From Pelagicoccus sp. SDUM812003 (lineage in GTDB: Bacteria > Verrucomicrobiota > Verrucomicrobiia > Opitutales > Opitutaceae): 64,000 nucleotides of DNA. Where the stretch lies: assembly GCF_031127815.1 (NCBI RefSeq), contig NZ_JARXHY010000006.1, positions 248,001 to 312,000 of the forward strand, given 5' to 3'. Positions 52,701 to 60,713 of the stretch are shown one piece after another. The position numbers and the translations under genes are program-made. The notes under the pieces are model-generated. The model was not told where the DNA came from. It saw only the letters and a list, made by a program, of their open reading frames with translations, and did no database searches. The first letter of the stretch is position 1; each line of letters begins with the position of its first letter.

Positions 52701-53188
52701 GCTCTGTATTCCCGGAACACATACTGCGTCCGGAGCAGCAGGACCTGGAGATCTTCGTGGATGGCATCAAGAACATCGTGGAGACGCAGCGTCGCGTGGC
52801 TCTCAACTACTTCGAAGACGGATCGATCGACATCGCTTGTCCCCCGCTCAAGGCCCTGCTCAACATCATGGCCTACGGAAGCTACGAGGGCAAGGGCATC
52901 GACGATCCGGAAGTGCGCGATCTCTTCACCTACGAAGCGGTGATCGAGAGCGACTGGTACAAGGCCCGTCTCGACGCCAAGCAGAAGGTGGACGTGGCCC
53001 TTTGGGAGCGTCACGCCAAGTACTTGGACGAGTACCTGAGCAACGATCTCAACCAAGGCATGGGAGACAAGATCGAAGAGGAGCGCTTGCGTCGCCTCAT
53101 CGCCCGCCGTCTGGAGACCTTCCGTTCCCCCGAGTACCGGGCAAAGCTCAAGGGCTGCATCGGAGTCGATCCGAATCTGTACGCATAG
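49718..53188 (+). CDS. Pyrophosphate-dependent phosphoenolpyruvate carboxykinase (PPi-PEPCK)
   Basis: A 1156-residue cytoplasmic enzyme that interconverts oxaloacetate plus PPi and PEP plus phosphate and CO2 (EC 4.1.1.38). It matches, as I remember them, the long PEPCKs of Propionibacterium freudenreichii and Entamoeba, which differ from the ~600-residue ATP/GTP enzymes. Shared segments include NPKSDRRTTKGVFHV, GNAGDPFLAENDAGLD, GHTGCVILAPHL, DNYYGYCKKEVKTQISY, TVSGGGKSEISKS (about 490-502) and TGKSPSTTGAGSEGALTKG. The length agrees with the family. No signal peptide. It is followed by its own terminator. PPi use links gluconeogenesis or anaplerosis to pyrophosphate rather than ATP. The antisense strand is also open for long stretches, an effect of codon bias only. 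Confidence 0.87.
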   Translation: MKTDWTDLKTRIGFDPVKGENSYDEEKLIEYLNIKLRSRGCPIFGKEEDYPFLQMGNSLLKSVEEKNRLLKEHLCPVDQRIQNYLESLFADLDVPDQIWLPTNSLVLERHGMARALSLPPDKDKFESDIVSAFRVKQGIINNPKSDRRTTKGVFHVAEGGLPIPADKKQVPLITFARLLAAALQPPQELLELPFTSSQEEKARLFASIMLRPLVQPEVQGVTEEKRMEVRFFAPGNLTSNLDFVESIFGNAGDPFLAENDAGLDVKGWSGHTGCVILAPHLIRLKKKDVGLPHISEATERQKRDGMCWESEDELYNDGGAFKITSRDNRGVVVTIIADNYYGYCKKEVKTQISYASNLYGNVEEEHAGGALAFASYDLGEEFHLSNYVKEIEHSFADTVKAMGDTIELMPEGYAVDKKYSDIYYIPEDSRITLHDQTIAWTANGESRSLQLQPDTTYVLPNGYKVEMRRPMSGRRWRLLGTAPDGTFCHKPCTVSGGGKSEISKSLMDAIVFGPVFTADLQKDFDMVEEIVNYSYSKRFKDESLNRVNSRKVLSSARSLGSVIKLLSPSPAYTDEYNAWLSKFPGYVIDIVLVVKRFYKEDWGTNWRDRFGVDVVNGKPGNELKYRDLKLISQYLRVGFEADGSWRVFSLRKDFFPASKIQYEDDISAAVMVPGEHAKGLNDSAQSYRSIKFIQNCEYRLFQRPDEAIHRGYDKTTEWDFSRKGLFFSNYEPMTRKETLEMEKDAIRFGNFTEPMQRTIREFNRSDKPDYVVSSSNPRIFEGQPSKNPRYLQNRLDLEDERSVYVADVGARLHRRLDLATKPPFPVNAVLPGRRNNPPSEGIRALAPFGPVHYQELPEIFMDFIASLTGKSPSTTGAGSEGALTKGPFNALLPIVDLNAAMVSYIVSGYECFVSSAGCVGPKFRSDHDISLLVPEIWCRMRPSERKAKYLIENGYLEHCDDFEHKGEKVEAHRLGYRITAKFVQDFGGRVFSNPSSVFPEHILRPEQQDLEIFVDGIKNIVETQRRVALNYFEDGSIDIACPPLKALLNIMAYGSYEGKGIDDPEVRDLFTYEAVIESDWYKARLDAKQKVDVALWERHAKYLDEYLSNDLNQGMGDKIEEERLRRLIARRLETFRSPEYRAKLKGCIGVDPNLYA

Positions 53189-53232
53189 AGCTTCGCGCTC
53201 GTCCCGAAACGGAGAAACGAGTTTCAATTCAG

Positions 53233-53265
53233 GCGCCAGCTTCCTCAGGGAGGCTGGCGCTTTTT
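53233..53265 (+). terminator. Rho-independent terminator after PPi-PEPCK
   Basis: GCGCCAGC at 53233-53240 pairs with GCTGGCGC at 53253-53260, extended by an imperfect inner stem, and TTTTT follows. It is 45 bases after the stop. Confidence 0.9.
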
Positions 53266-53402
53266 ATGTAGAGCGATTCCTGATGGAGGTTTTTCGTGGC
53301 CGGGTTGGCGCTCCCGATGCTATCGTAAGCGTATCAAAAGAAATGCTACGAAACGCTCAAATTTGCTCAAGGGAAGCTTAACTCTGCTATGTGATCAATG
53401 CT

Positions 53403-53443
53403 CCTTCGCTTGCCGGCCTGTTGCCATATGCGGCAGGCGAAGG
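53403..53443. other. Hairpin in the PEPCK-PhzF intergenic region
   Basis: A 13-bp stem with one G-T pair (53403-53415 with 53431-53443) and a 15-base loop. It lies between two terminators (53233 and 53513) in a 407-base gap with no gene; a small structured RNA ending at the second terminator is conceivable. Confidence 0.45.
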
Positions 53444-53512
53444 GCCTAATGATCCGGATCTTTCGTCTACTCGTACGCGGGTGCCGATTTGAATAGGTTG
53501 ATAGAAAAAACG

Positions 53513-53550
53513 AAGCGCCAAGCCACCCGGCTTGGCGCTTTGTTTTTTTT
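53513..53550. terminator. Bidirectional terminator near the phzF-like gene
   Basis: A perfect 12-bp stem (53513-53524 with 53529-53540), loop ACCC, then TGTTTTTTTT on the + strand. On the - strand CGTTTTTTC follows, 56 bases after the PhzF-like stop. It can end the PhzF-like transcript and any + transcript from the gap. Confidence 0.9.
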
Positions 53551-53595
53551 GGAGAAACGCATGCGGCTCCAGCAGCTCGCCAGTCGAATGCTGGC

Positions 53596-54381
53596 CTAAA
53601 CGAAGATCGTGGCTTTGCTGTACAAGCCAGCCTGTCCCGAGATGGCGACGCGCTCACCTTTGAGCTCGCATCCGACTTCGCCGCCGCGCCGGCTGATCTG
53701 GCGGGCTCGCAGCTTGGTTTTTCCCAAGCGTTTGGACCAGTAGGGCGTGAGCATGCAGTGGGCGGATCCGGTGACCGGATCCTCGTCGATGCCATCGAAA
53801 GGCGCGAAGAATCTGGATACGAAATCGTGATCGTCTCCAGGTGCGGTGACGATGCAGGTCGAACCGGCGATGCGAGCCATCTGGCTGAGATCGGGCTCGA
53901 TGGCTTCGATGATCTTCTGGCTGGAGAACACCGCCATCTTGTAGGGTCCGCCGTAGAATTCGCTCGGGTTGGCCCCGAAGACCGAGGTGAACCAAGAGGG
54001 TGTGGCTTCGGAGTGCGGGGGTTGCGTGGGAAAGTCCAAGGTGTAGCGCACGCCTTGCCGCGACACGCCTAGCCGTCCGCTACGGGAGTGGAAGACGATC
54101 TGCTCCGCATCGGTTCGACCCATCACCTCGCAAAGCGCGAAGGCGCTGGCGAGGGTGGCATGTCCGCACAGCGGCACTTCGCGAGCCGGCGTGAACCAGC
54201 GGATTTGGTAGCTGCCATCCTGGTTTGGAGTGAAGAACACGGTTTCCGCCAGATTGTTTTGGGCCGCGATTGCCTGCATGGTTTCGTCAGGCAGCCATTT
54301 TTGCAGAGGACAAACGGCGGCGGGATTGCCGGTGAAAGGCTTGTCGGCGAAAGCGTTTACAGTGTAGAGAGCGAGTTCCAT
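53596..54381 (-). CDS. PhzF-family isomerase-like protein
   Basis: A 261-residue cytoplasmic protein of the PhzF/YddE family (diaminopimelate-epimerase fold). It has the typical opening LYTVNAFADKPFTGNPAAV, the NNLAETVFF segment with the probable catalytic Glu, the CGHATLASA motif, and GIDEDPVTGSAHC near the end. The real start is the ATG at 54381; an open frame continues 273 bases upstream but encodes nothing family-like and would overlap the promoter of the divergent oppA-like gene. Members isomerise small acidic substrates; most, including YddE, have no known substrate. It lies within the split transporter locus, divergent from the binding-protein gene by 106 bases. Confidence 0.9.
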   Translation of the reverse strand: MELALYTVNAFADKPFTGNPAAVCPLQKWLPDETMQAIAAQNNLAETVFFTPNQDGSYQIRWFTPAREVPLCGHATLASAFALCEVMGRTDAEQIVFHSRSGRLGVSRQGVRYTLDFPTQPPHSEATPSWFTSVFGANPSEFYGGPYKMAVFSSQKIIEAIEPDLSQMARIAGSTCIVTAPGDDHDFVSRFFAPFDGIDEDPVTGSAHCMLTPYWSKRLGKTKLRARQISRRGGEVGCELKGERVAISGQAGLYSKATIFV

Positions 54382-54487
54382 GGTAGGTGATTGTCTTGAA
54401 CGGTTGCGGGGGCAGCTACAATCGTTAAGAGCGATTCGGCACGCATTGCGATTGCCCACCAAGCAGGATCGGGCAAAGTAGGGCGGC

Positions 54488-56068
54488 ATGAGAGGCGCTT
54501 TACACCTGTTGCTCGTTCTCGCTTTGGTTTTGGTCGGCTGCAGTCCGAAACAGTCGACCCAGTCGGAGGCTCCTGACACTTTCGTCTTCGCTCGGGGCAG
54601 CGACGCCCACAAGCTGGATCCGGCCGACATCGACGACGGCGAGTCGGTCAACACGGTATCTCAGATCTTCGAAGGACTCGTGCGTTTCAAGAGTGGTACT
54701 TTGCAGATCGAGGAATGCTTGGCGGACTCGTATTCCATTTCCGACGACGGACTCGTCTACACGTTTAAGATTCGAGAAGGGGTGAGCTTTCATGACGGGA
54801 CTCCTTTGGATGCGGCGGCGGCGGCGTACACGTTTCTTCGTCAAATGGACGAGGATCATCCAGGACACTTTCCCGAGGCCGCCTTTTCCTATTGGAACTA
54901 TTTGTATCAGGATATCGATGACATAGCCGTAGTGGACGATATGACCTTGGAAATCCGTCTTTCGCGGCCGAACGCATCCATGCTCTATTCGCTGGCGATT
55001 TTTCCAGCTTATCTCGTCAGCCCGAATTCGGTTCAGACGTATGGCTCTGACATGCAGCGCCAACCAGTCGGTACCGGTCCCTATCGCTTCGCAGCCTGGC
55101 GCCCGAACGAAGCGATCGTCTTGGAACGGTATCCAGACTATTGGGACGAACCAGCGGCCTTTGAGCGCATGGTTTTCACGGTGGTTCCGGACAATACCAC
55201 ACGCCTGCTGCAGCTCAAGTCGGGCTCGGCGCACGGGATGGATGGCCTTCAACCTTCTGAGGTGCAAGCCTTGCAGGACGACGAGTCGATCACCGTGTAT
55301 CAGGAAAGCGGGCTCAACGTAGGCTACCTAGCATTTAACTTGGAGACGGATCGGGTATCGATACCCGAGGTGCGAGAGGCGATTTCTCTCGCCATCGACA
55401 AGCAGCGGTTCGCGACCGTGGCATTGGAGGGAGCGGGCAGGGCGGCCCGCTACCCGTTGCCCAAGGGATTTCTGGGGTATCCGGAAAACGAGGACCCGTT
55501 CGAGCATGATCCAGCTCGCGCTCGCGAATTGCTGGAGCCCTACGCTAATCTGTTTGAAGGAAATCCGCTGGAGATTCTCGTGATGAATGCGCCACGTCCT
55601 TATCTGCCCGATCCGGTGACTGCGGCGACGTTTCTCAAGGGCCAGCTGGAGGCCGTCGGAATACCGACCAAGGTGACGGCTTTGGATTTCAAGACCCAGC
55701 TCGATTTGCTGCGCAATGGAGATTTCGAGGTCGGTCTCATCGGCTGGGTGGGGGACAACGGCGATACCGACAATTTTCTCAGCACGTTTTTCGCTAGTTG
55801 GGCGGCGGAAAAGGGGTCCGCCACCAACTACAGCTTTTATCGCAACGATGAGATGGATGCTTTGCTGCAGGCTGGTCGCGAAGAAACGGATACGAAGCGC
55901 CGAGCGAAGATTTACGAAGATGCCTTGAAGCTGTGGAAACGGGATCTGCCGATCCTGCCGCTCTGTCACGGAGACAACATTGTCGCCTTGGACGCGCGTT
56001 TCTCAGGTTTCGAGCTTCAGAAGATAGGCGACCTGCGTCTGACGGACCTGCGGTACGAGGGAGAGTGA
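54488..56068 (+). CDS. ABC transporter substrate-binding lipoprotein (OppA/DppA-like)
   Basis: A 526-residue periplasmic binding protein of the SBP_bac_5 family, anchored by lipid: the signal peptide ends in the lipobox LVGC with Cys18. Family landmarks include LDPADIDDGESVNTVSQIFEGLV, YTFKIREGVSFHDGTPLDA, the QPVGTGPYRF motif and ARELLEPY near residue 340. It would bind peptides (or other small solutes) for import. The two permease genes follow at 28 bases and by overlap; the ATPases lie 5 kb upstream. The start at 54488 gives a compact lipoprotein signal. Confidence 0.9.
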   Translation: MRGALHLLLVLALVLVGCSPKQSTQSEAPDTFVFARGSDAHKLDPADIDDGESVNTVSQIFEGLVRFKSGTLQIEECLADSYSISDDGLVYTFKIREGVSFHDGTPLDAAAAAYTFLRQMDEDHPGHFPEAAFSYWNYLYQDIDDIAVVDDMTLEIRLSRPNASMLYSLAIFPAYLVSPNSVQTYGSDMQRQPVGTGPYRFAAWRPNEAIVLERYPDYWDEPAAFERMVFTVVPDNTTRLLQLKSGSAHGMDGLQPSEVQALQDDESITVYQESGLNVGYLAFNLETDRVSIPEVREAISLAIDKQRFATVALEGAGRAARYPLPKGFLGYPENEDPFEHDPARARELLEPYANLFEGNPLEILVMNAPRPYLPDPVTAATFLKGQLEAVGIPTKVTALDFKTQLDLLRNGDFEVGLIGWVGDNGDTDNFLSTFFASWAAEKGSATNYSFYRNDEMDALLQAGREETDTKRRAKIYEDALKLWKRDLPILPLCHGDNIVALDARFSGFELQKIGDLRLTDLRYEGE

Positions 56069-56096
56069 GCCGGATAGCTTTTACGGCGTAGCGGAC

Positions 56097-57113
56097 ATGG
56101 CTTTGTTGAGAAAAGCGCCCTTCTTTTTGGGACTCTACTTGCTCTCGAGCTTTCTGATTTTCGCTGCGATCGAGGCCATCCCCGGCGATCCGATAGCCCT
56201 GCGTTTCGGCAAGTCGGTGGATCCGGAAAGAGTGGCGCTGGAGCGGGAGCGGCTTGGTTTGGATCGACCTTACCTCTGGCGATACCTCGCGAGCCAGGGG
56301 CGCTTTTTATCGGGCGATTGGGGCAGGAGCCTGAGCACGGGTCGCGAAACCAGCGAAGATGTGGCCTTGTTTTTGCCAGCGACCATCGAACTGAGCGCTT
56401 TGGCGATGGCGATTGGAATCGGCGTGGGCATGACGGTCGCTCTCTTCGCAGCCTTGGGTTCTCATCCATGGGTTGGACGTCTGGCCCATCTGCTGGCGTC
56501 CATCGGACTGATCGTACCCATTTTTTGGATAGGCATTGCTTTGCTGATGGTGGGAGGGCTTTGGCTGGAATGGTTTCCTATGGGAGGACGGTTCGATATG
56601 ATGGCCGTGGCGCCCGATGGACCTACGGGGCTGCTTCTTGTCGATGCCCTGCTCAGGGCGGATTTCGCCGCCTTGGCGATCGTGTTGAGGCACTTGGCTC
56701 TGCCGGCCATCTGCCTTTCGTTTTTTCCAGCTGCCAGCGTGACTTCGGTGGCTTACGCTCGCTTGAAGGAGCCCGAGTTGCAGGCCTTCATCACGGCTTT
56801 GCGCTCCCGTGGTTTCGGGAGCGGGAGAATCTTGGGGCGACATCTCCTGCGCGTCGCCGCCACGCCCGTCGTCACTGTGATCGGCACCACCTTTGGAGCC
56901 CTGTTGGGCGGGGCCTTTTTGACGGAGACGGTTTTTTCGTGGCCTGGCATCGGGCGCTACCTGGTCAACGCTATCCTTTCGCGGGATGTTTTTGTCGCTC
57001 AGAACCTGCTGACCTTTCTGGTGCTTCTGGTGATCGTGGTGGCGTTCGTTTCCGATTTGCTGGTTTGGCGGCTGGATCCGAAGCGCCATGGCCGGAAAGG
57101 GGGCGCGAGTTGA
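56097..57113 (+). CDS. ABC transporter permease (OppB/DppB-like)
   Basis: A 338-residue inner-membrane permease with six predicted helices. The N-terminus carries FLIFAAIEAIPGDPIALRFG, the usual OppB/DppB opening, although the extreme N-terminus is short. The cytoplasmic coupling motif is visible as ALRSRGFGSGRILGRHLLR, and the segment GTTFGALLGGAFLTETVFSWPGIGRYL is characteristic of this permease class. The next permease overlaps its stop codon. It forms the membrane channel with the OppC-like protein. Confidence 0.9.
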   Translation: MALLRKAPFFLGLYLLSSFLIFAAIEAIPGDPIALRFGKSVDPERVALERERLGLDRPYLWRYLASQGRFLSGDWGRSLSTGRETSEDVALFLPATIELSALAMAIGIGVGMTVALFAALGSHPWVGRLAHLLASIGLIVPIFWIGIALLMVGGLWLEWFPMGGRFDMMAVAPDGPTGLLLVDALLRADFAALAIVLRHLALPAICLSFFPAASVTSVAYARLKEPELQAFITALRSRGFGSGRILGRHLLRVAATPVVTVIGTTFGALLGGAFLTETVFSWPGIGRYLVNAILSRDVFVAQNLLTFLVLLVIVVAFVSDLLVWRLDPKRHGRKGGAS

Positions 57114-57877
57114 GCCAGCGGTGGCGGCTCTGGGCGCTGGCGTGCGGCGCGGCCTGTTGTTTGGCGGGGCTAGGGCTGACGCCTTACGACCCGTATGCCC
57201 AGGCGTTTTTCGAGCTGCGGTTGTCCGGTCCCAGTTGGCAGCATTGGCTGGGGGTGGATCGCTTGGGGCAGGATTATTTCAGCCGCGTCTGGCGCGGTGC
57301 CAGCAATTCTCTGATTTTCGCGTTGGCGGGCAGTCTAAGCAGTTTGACGCTTGCGGCCGGTCTGTTGGTTTTGGAGCGCAGGGGCGGTCCATTGCTGGCC
57401 AAGGCAGCTCGAGCCTGGGTGGCCTTCGGCATCGCCTTGCCGGCGATATTCATCGGCTTGCTGATCGCCACCTTCATGGAGCGATCGGCCGGAGCGCTGA
57501 CGCTGGCCATCAGTCTGGCAGGGGTGCCGTTCGCCTTTCGCCAGTTGCGGGTGCTCTGGATGGAGCTGACTGGGGCCGCCTACGTGGAGGCTAGTCGGGC
57601 GATCGGGGGCGGGAGCTGGCACCTGTTTCGCTTCACGCTTTGGCCGAACCTGCTGCCGCAGCTGGTGGAGATCTGGAAGCTGGTTTTCGCCTACGCCCTG
57701 CTGGAGCTCAGCGCCCTGACTTACCTCGGACTGGCGGGAGATCCGAATTGGGCTGAGCTTGGCACCTTGATGCGGGAGGGGCAGAAACTGTTGCTCAACG
57801 ATGCCCGTTTCGTGCTTTGGCCGGGACTGCTTCTGTGCGCTTTGCTCGGCATGGTCCGGCTGGTGAGGGTCGAATAG
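57110..57877 (+). CDS. ABC transporter permease (OppC/DppC-like)
   Basis: A 255-residue inner-membrane permease, the short partner of the pair. It has about five helices, the HWLGVDRLGQDYFSRVWRGA opening typical of OppC/DppC, and the coupling motif EASRAIGGGSWHLFRFTLWPNLLPQ. The start is probably the TTG at 57110, which overlaps the previous stop as TTGA and is preceded by GGAAAGGGGG. The frame stays open about 790 bases further upstream, but that is a shadow of the OppB-like gene. It is shorter than common OppC proteins (about 280-300), lacking the long N-terminal tail. No strong terminator follows on this strand. Confidence 0.85.
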   Translation: MSQRWRLWALACGAACCLAGLGLTPYDPYAQAFFELRLSGPSWQHWLGVDRLGQDYFSRVWRGASNSLIFALAGSLSSLTLAAGLLVLERRGGPLLAKAARAWVAFGIALPAIFIGLLIATFMERSAGALTLAISLAGVPFAFRQLRVLWMELTGAAYVEASRAIGGGSWHLFRFTLWPNLLPQLVEIWKLVFAYALLELSALTYLGLAGDPNWAELGTLMREGQKLLLNDARFVLWPGLLLCALLGMVRLVRVE

Positions 57878-57935
57878 CGAACGCTGGCAGTCGAGGGGCG
57901 GAGCGTCCGACGGGGGGGCGAGCGCTGCTTTCGTG

Positions 57936-57968
57936 AAAAAGCCCATCTGGCGCGGGGCGCGAATGGGC
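57936..57968 (-). terminator. Rho-independent terminator for the SYLF-domain gene
   Basis: On the - strand, GCCCAT pairs with ATGGGC (57963-57968 with 57941-57946) around a GC-rich, partly paired interior, and TTTTT (57940-57936) follows, 36 bases past the stop of the SYLF gene. Confidence 0.75.
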
Positions 57969-58003
57969 TGGAAGCGGTTTCGGCTGCTATCGCTGGAAGG
58001 CGT

Positions 58004-58702
58004 CTACCTGCCGCCCTCGGTGTAGTAGTTGAGGCGCTGCAGCAGGGCGCGGGCTTCGCGGGGGACTTCGAACCAGTCGCTCATCACGATTTCCGGAAGC
58101 TTGTAGTTGGTATTGTAGAAGAACTGGGTGGCCTTGGTGTCTGGAGCGACCCAGCCCGCTTTCACGGAAACGCCGGCGAAAAGCCCCTTTTTGGTAGTGT
58201 AGACGAGGATCTTTGCGTTTTTATAGTCCTCGTCGCTACGGGCTTCGGAGGAGCGGGAGATCGGGCCAGCCACAGCGGCGGCGTCCGCGCCCAGATCGAA
58301 GCGGCCGGTGTAGGCTCCGCGCAAGGTATCGAGGTCCATGATGACGTAGATCGCGTCGAACTCCTTCAGGCCCAGCTGCAAGCCGATGTTGGCTCCGCCG
58401 GTCTTGACGAAGGCGGGCACGCCCCATTCGTCGGTGATGGGATTCTTGGCGATGAGCACCCCATTGCCGGCGTGGCCGCCGATGAGGATGCCGCCACGGT
58501 AGTTGAGCGTGAAGATGATGCCCTTGGCATCCTGCAGAATTTCGGCGGGAATTGCGGTGGCCGGATCGGCCATGATTTCCTCGAGCACGTATTCTCCGGT
58601 GACGATGCGTTCGACGAGGCGCTCCCGCTTAGGTGCGGCGGAGGCCGAAACGGCGATGATTAGGCCGATGCAAAGGAGTGCGAGCCGGTTGATTTGCTTC
58701 AT
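58004..58702 (-). CDS. Exported SYLF (Ysc84-like) domain protein
   Basis: A 232-residue periplasmic protein with a signal peptide (cleaved near Ala22). The rest is a SYLF domain, recognised by PAEILQDAKGIIFTLNYRGGILIGGHAGNGV and by GGANIGLQLGLKEFDAIYVIM. Eukaryotic SYLF proteins bind phosphoinositides and actin; bacterial ones (often annotated lipid-binding SYLF) are of unclear role, probably membrane association. It is a single gene on the - strand between the Opp permeases and the ClC gene, with its own terminator. Confidence 0.85.
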   Translation of the reverse strand: MKQINRLALLCIGLIIAVSASAAPKRERLVERIVTGEYVLEEIMADPATAIPAEILQDAKGIIFTLNYRGGILIGGHAGNGVLIAKNPITDEWGVPAFVKTGGANIGLQLGLKEFDAIYVIMDLDTLRGAYTGRFDLGADAAAVAGPISRSSEARSDEDYKNAKILVYTTKKGLFAGVSVKAGWVAPDTKATQFFYNTNYKLPEIVMSDWFEVPREARALLQRLNYYTEGGR

Positions 58703-58901
58703 AACTATTTAGTGGATGGTCTCTTTCAGGAGAGGTTCCTTGGCTAGGACGACTAGGATGAAGGCAATTAATTGAGGCATGGGAAACTTTTTGCAACAGA
58801 AGATCGACCCAGGGACGGAGCGGTTTGGCTGCCTAATTCCTCCGCTGTTAGGTGTTTATTCGTTGAAACCCAGTTTGGCGTAGCTTCTTTATAGCTGGCC
58901 T

Positions 58902-60689
58902 ATGTCGAAAACGTTTCGATCTCATTACCGAGATAACCGTCGATTTGTGGCGAGCCTGATGGAGCGAATCGCTCTGAGCAGGCAGGGTCGTTTCAATCTG
59001 CTGGCGGTGGTCATAGGGGTGCTCAGCGGTCTATCGGCGGTGGCGTTCCACCAGTCGATTCATTGGGCGGAGCACAGCTGGATCGGGCGAGCGAGCGAGG
59101 TACCCGGTTGGCTGGGGGCGCTTCTGCTGATCGCTTTGCCAACGGCTGGGGGATTGATCGTGGGATTTCTGATCAAGTACTGGTCACCTGAGGCGGCGGG
59201 CAGCGGCATTCCCCAGGTCAAGGCGGCGTATTTTCTGAAGTTCGGGCGCATCCGCTTTCGAGCGGCTCTGGGCAAGTTTGTGCTGGGAACGATATCGATT
59301 GGATCGGGGGCCAGCTTGGGTCGCGAGGGGCCGACGGTGCATTTGTCCGCGGCTATCGCCTCGTGGGTCGGCCGCTGGTTTGGTCTAGCCCCGCGTCAGG
59401 TGATGGCTCTGATCCCGCTGGGTTGCGCGGGCGGCATCGCGGCGGCGTTCAACACCCCGTTGGCGGCCATCGTCTTCGCCATCGAGGAGATCATGGGCGA
59501 CCTCAAGCACAAGGCCTTCGCGGGGATCGTCATGGTGGCGGTGATCGCGGCGGTGATCGAACGGGCCTTGCTCGGCTCGAGCGCCATGTTCGAGGTGCCC
59601 ATGCATCCTGAGAACCTGTCATGGATGGCTTTGGTGTGGAGTTTGGCTCTCGGGGTGATCGCGGGCTTCGTTTCCCACGCCTTCGTGGGAGCCCTGCTGC
59701 GAGCCCGCGAGCGCGTGAAACTGGTTCGCGGTCGGTTTAGCTGGATGATGCCCGGCGTGGGTGGATTCGCCACCGGCTGCGTGGGAGCTTTGGTATTCGT
59801 GCAGTTGGGACACATCGGCGTATTTGGAATTGGATACGCGGACCTTTCCTCCGCCTTGGCGGGTGAGTTGACCATTTGGGTGCTGCTGGCCTTGTTCGTA
59901 GGAAAGTTCGCCGCTACCATCTTTTCCTATGCTAGCGGCGGTTCGGGGGGCATTTTCGCCCCCACGCTCTTCATCGGAGCGATGCTAGGCGGCTCGCTCG
60001 GCATTTTAGCGAATCTTCTCGGGGAAAGTTCGGGAATGATGCCGGAGGTGCTGGCGCTCGTGGGCATGGGGGCTTTGTTCGCAGGGGTGATCCGCGCTCC
60101 GGTCACTTCCATATTGATCATCTTCGAGCTGACGCGCGACTACAACCTGATCCTGCCCATCATGCTGGCGAACCTAAGCGCCTACGCCATCGCCACCAAG
60201 CTGCGTCACGTGCCGATCTACGAAGCGCTGCTGTTGCAGGACGGGGTGAATCTGCGCAAGTTTCCCATACTCAGTCCGAGTCATGGTTGGCAGTCCATGC
60301 CAGTGAGTTCGATCATGACGAACACAGTGCACACGCTACAGGCTGACATGAAGCTTTCCGATGCGTATCAAGCGATCAAGGACGAAGGGTTCAAGATTTA
60401 CCCGGTGGTGGACGAAAACAATCGCTACGTGGGGCTGGTGCATCGCAAGGGCGTGCGCATCGTGAGCAAGGAGTCGCCGGACAAGACGGTGCGGGAGATT
60501 TTCATATCCGATACCTTTCCGAGGGTTTATCCGGATACGAAGATTAAAGAAGTGGCGAAGCAATTCGTGAATACGGAGTGGATCGCGTTGCCAGTGGTGA
60601 GTCGTCTGGACGCGGGACGCGTGGTGGGGGTAGTGACCTTGCACGACATCACTCGTCAGCAATTTCTACAGGAAACGAAAGGCGACTAG
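58902..60689 (+). CDS. ClC-type chloride/proton antiporter with C-terminal CBS domains
   Basis: A 595-residue membrane transporter. The ClC selectivity motifs GSGIP (about 103-107), GREGPT with gating Glu142 and GGIFAP are present. So is the Glu pair E195-E196 in VFAIEEIMG, whose second residue matches the proton-transfer Glu203 of the E. coli exchanger. Keeping both glutamates argues for H+/Cl- exchange, not a passive channel. Two CBS domains follow (about 465-590; SIMTNTVHTLQ and DTFPRVYPDTKIKEV) that may sense nucleotides. The RlmI-like gene begins 24 bases later, so the two may share a transcript. Confidence 0.92.
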   Translation: MSKTFRSHYRDNRRFVASLMERIALSRQGRFNLLAVVIGVLSGLSAVAFHQSIHWAEHSWIGRASEVPGWLGALLLIALPTAGGLIVGFLIKYWSPEAAGSGIPQVKAAYFLKFGRIRFRAALGKFVLGTISIGSGASLGREGPTVHLSAAIASWVGRWFGLAPRQVMALIPLGCAGGIAAAFNTPLAAIVFAIEEIMGDLKHKAFAGIVMVAVIAAVIERALLGSSAMFEVPMHPENLSWMALVWSLALGVIAGFVSHAFVGALLRARERVKLVRGRFSWMMPGVGGFATGCVGALVFVQLGHIGVFGIGYADLSSALAGELTIWVLLALFVGKFAATIFSYASGGSGGIFAPTLFIGAMLGGSLGILANLLGESSGMMPEVLALVGMGALFAGVIRAPVTSILIIFELTRDYNLILPIMLANLSAYAIATKLRHVPIYEALLLQDGVNLRKFPILSPSHGWQSMPVSSIMTNTVHTLQADMKLSDAYQAIKDEGFKIYPVVDENNRYVGLVHRKGVRIVSKESPDKTVREIFISDTFPRVYPDTKIKEVAKQFVNTEWIALPVVSRLDAGRVVGVVTLHDITRQQFLQETKGD

Positions 60690-60713
60690 TGTCGCTAAAG
60701 TTTGGATACGAAT

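Noticed and set aside
56318-57109. A long 5' extension of the OppC-like frame
   Set aside because: It overlaps the OppB-like gene in another frame; permease features begin only after the TTG at 57110.
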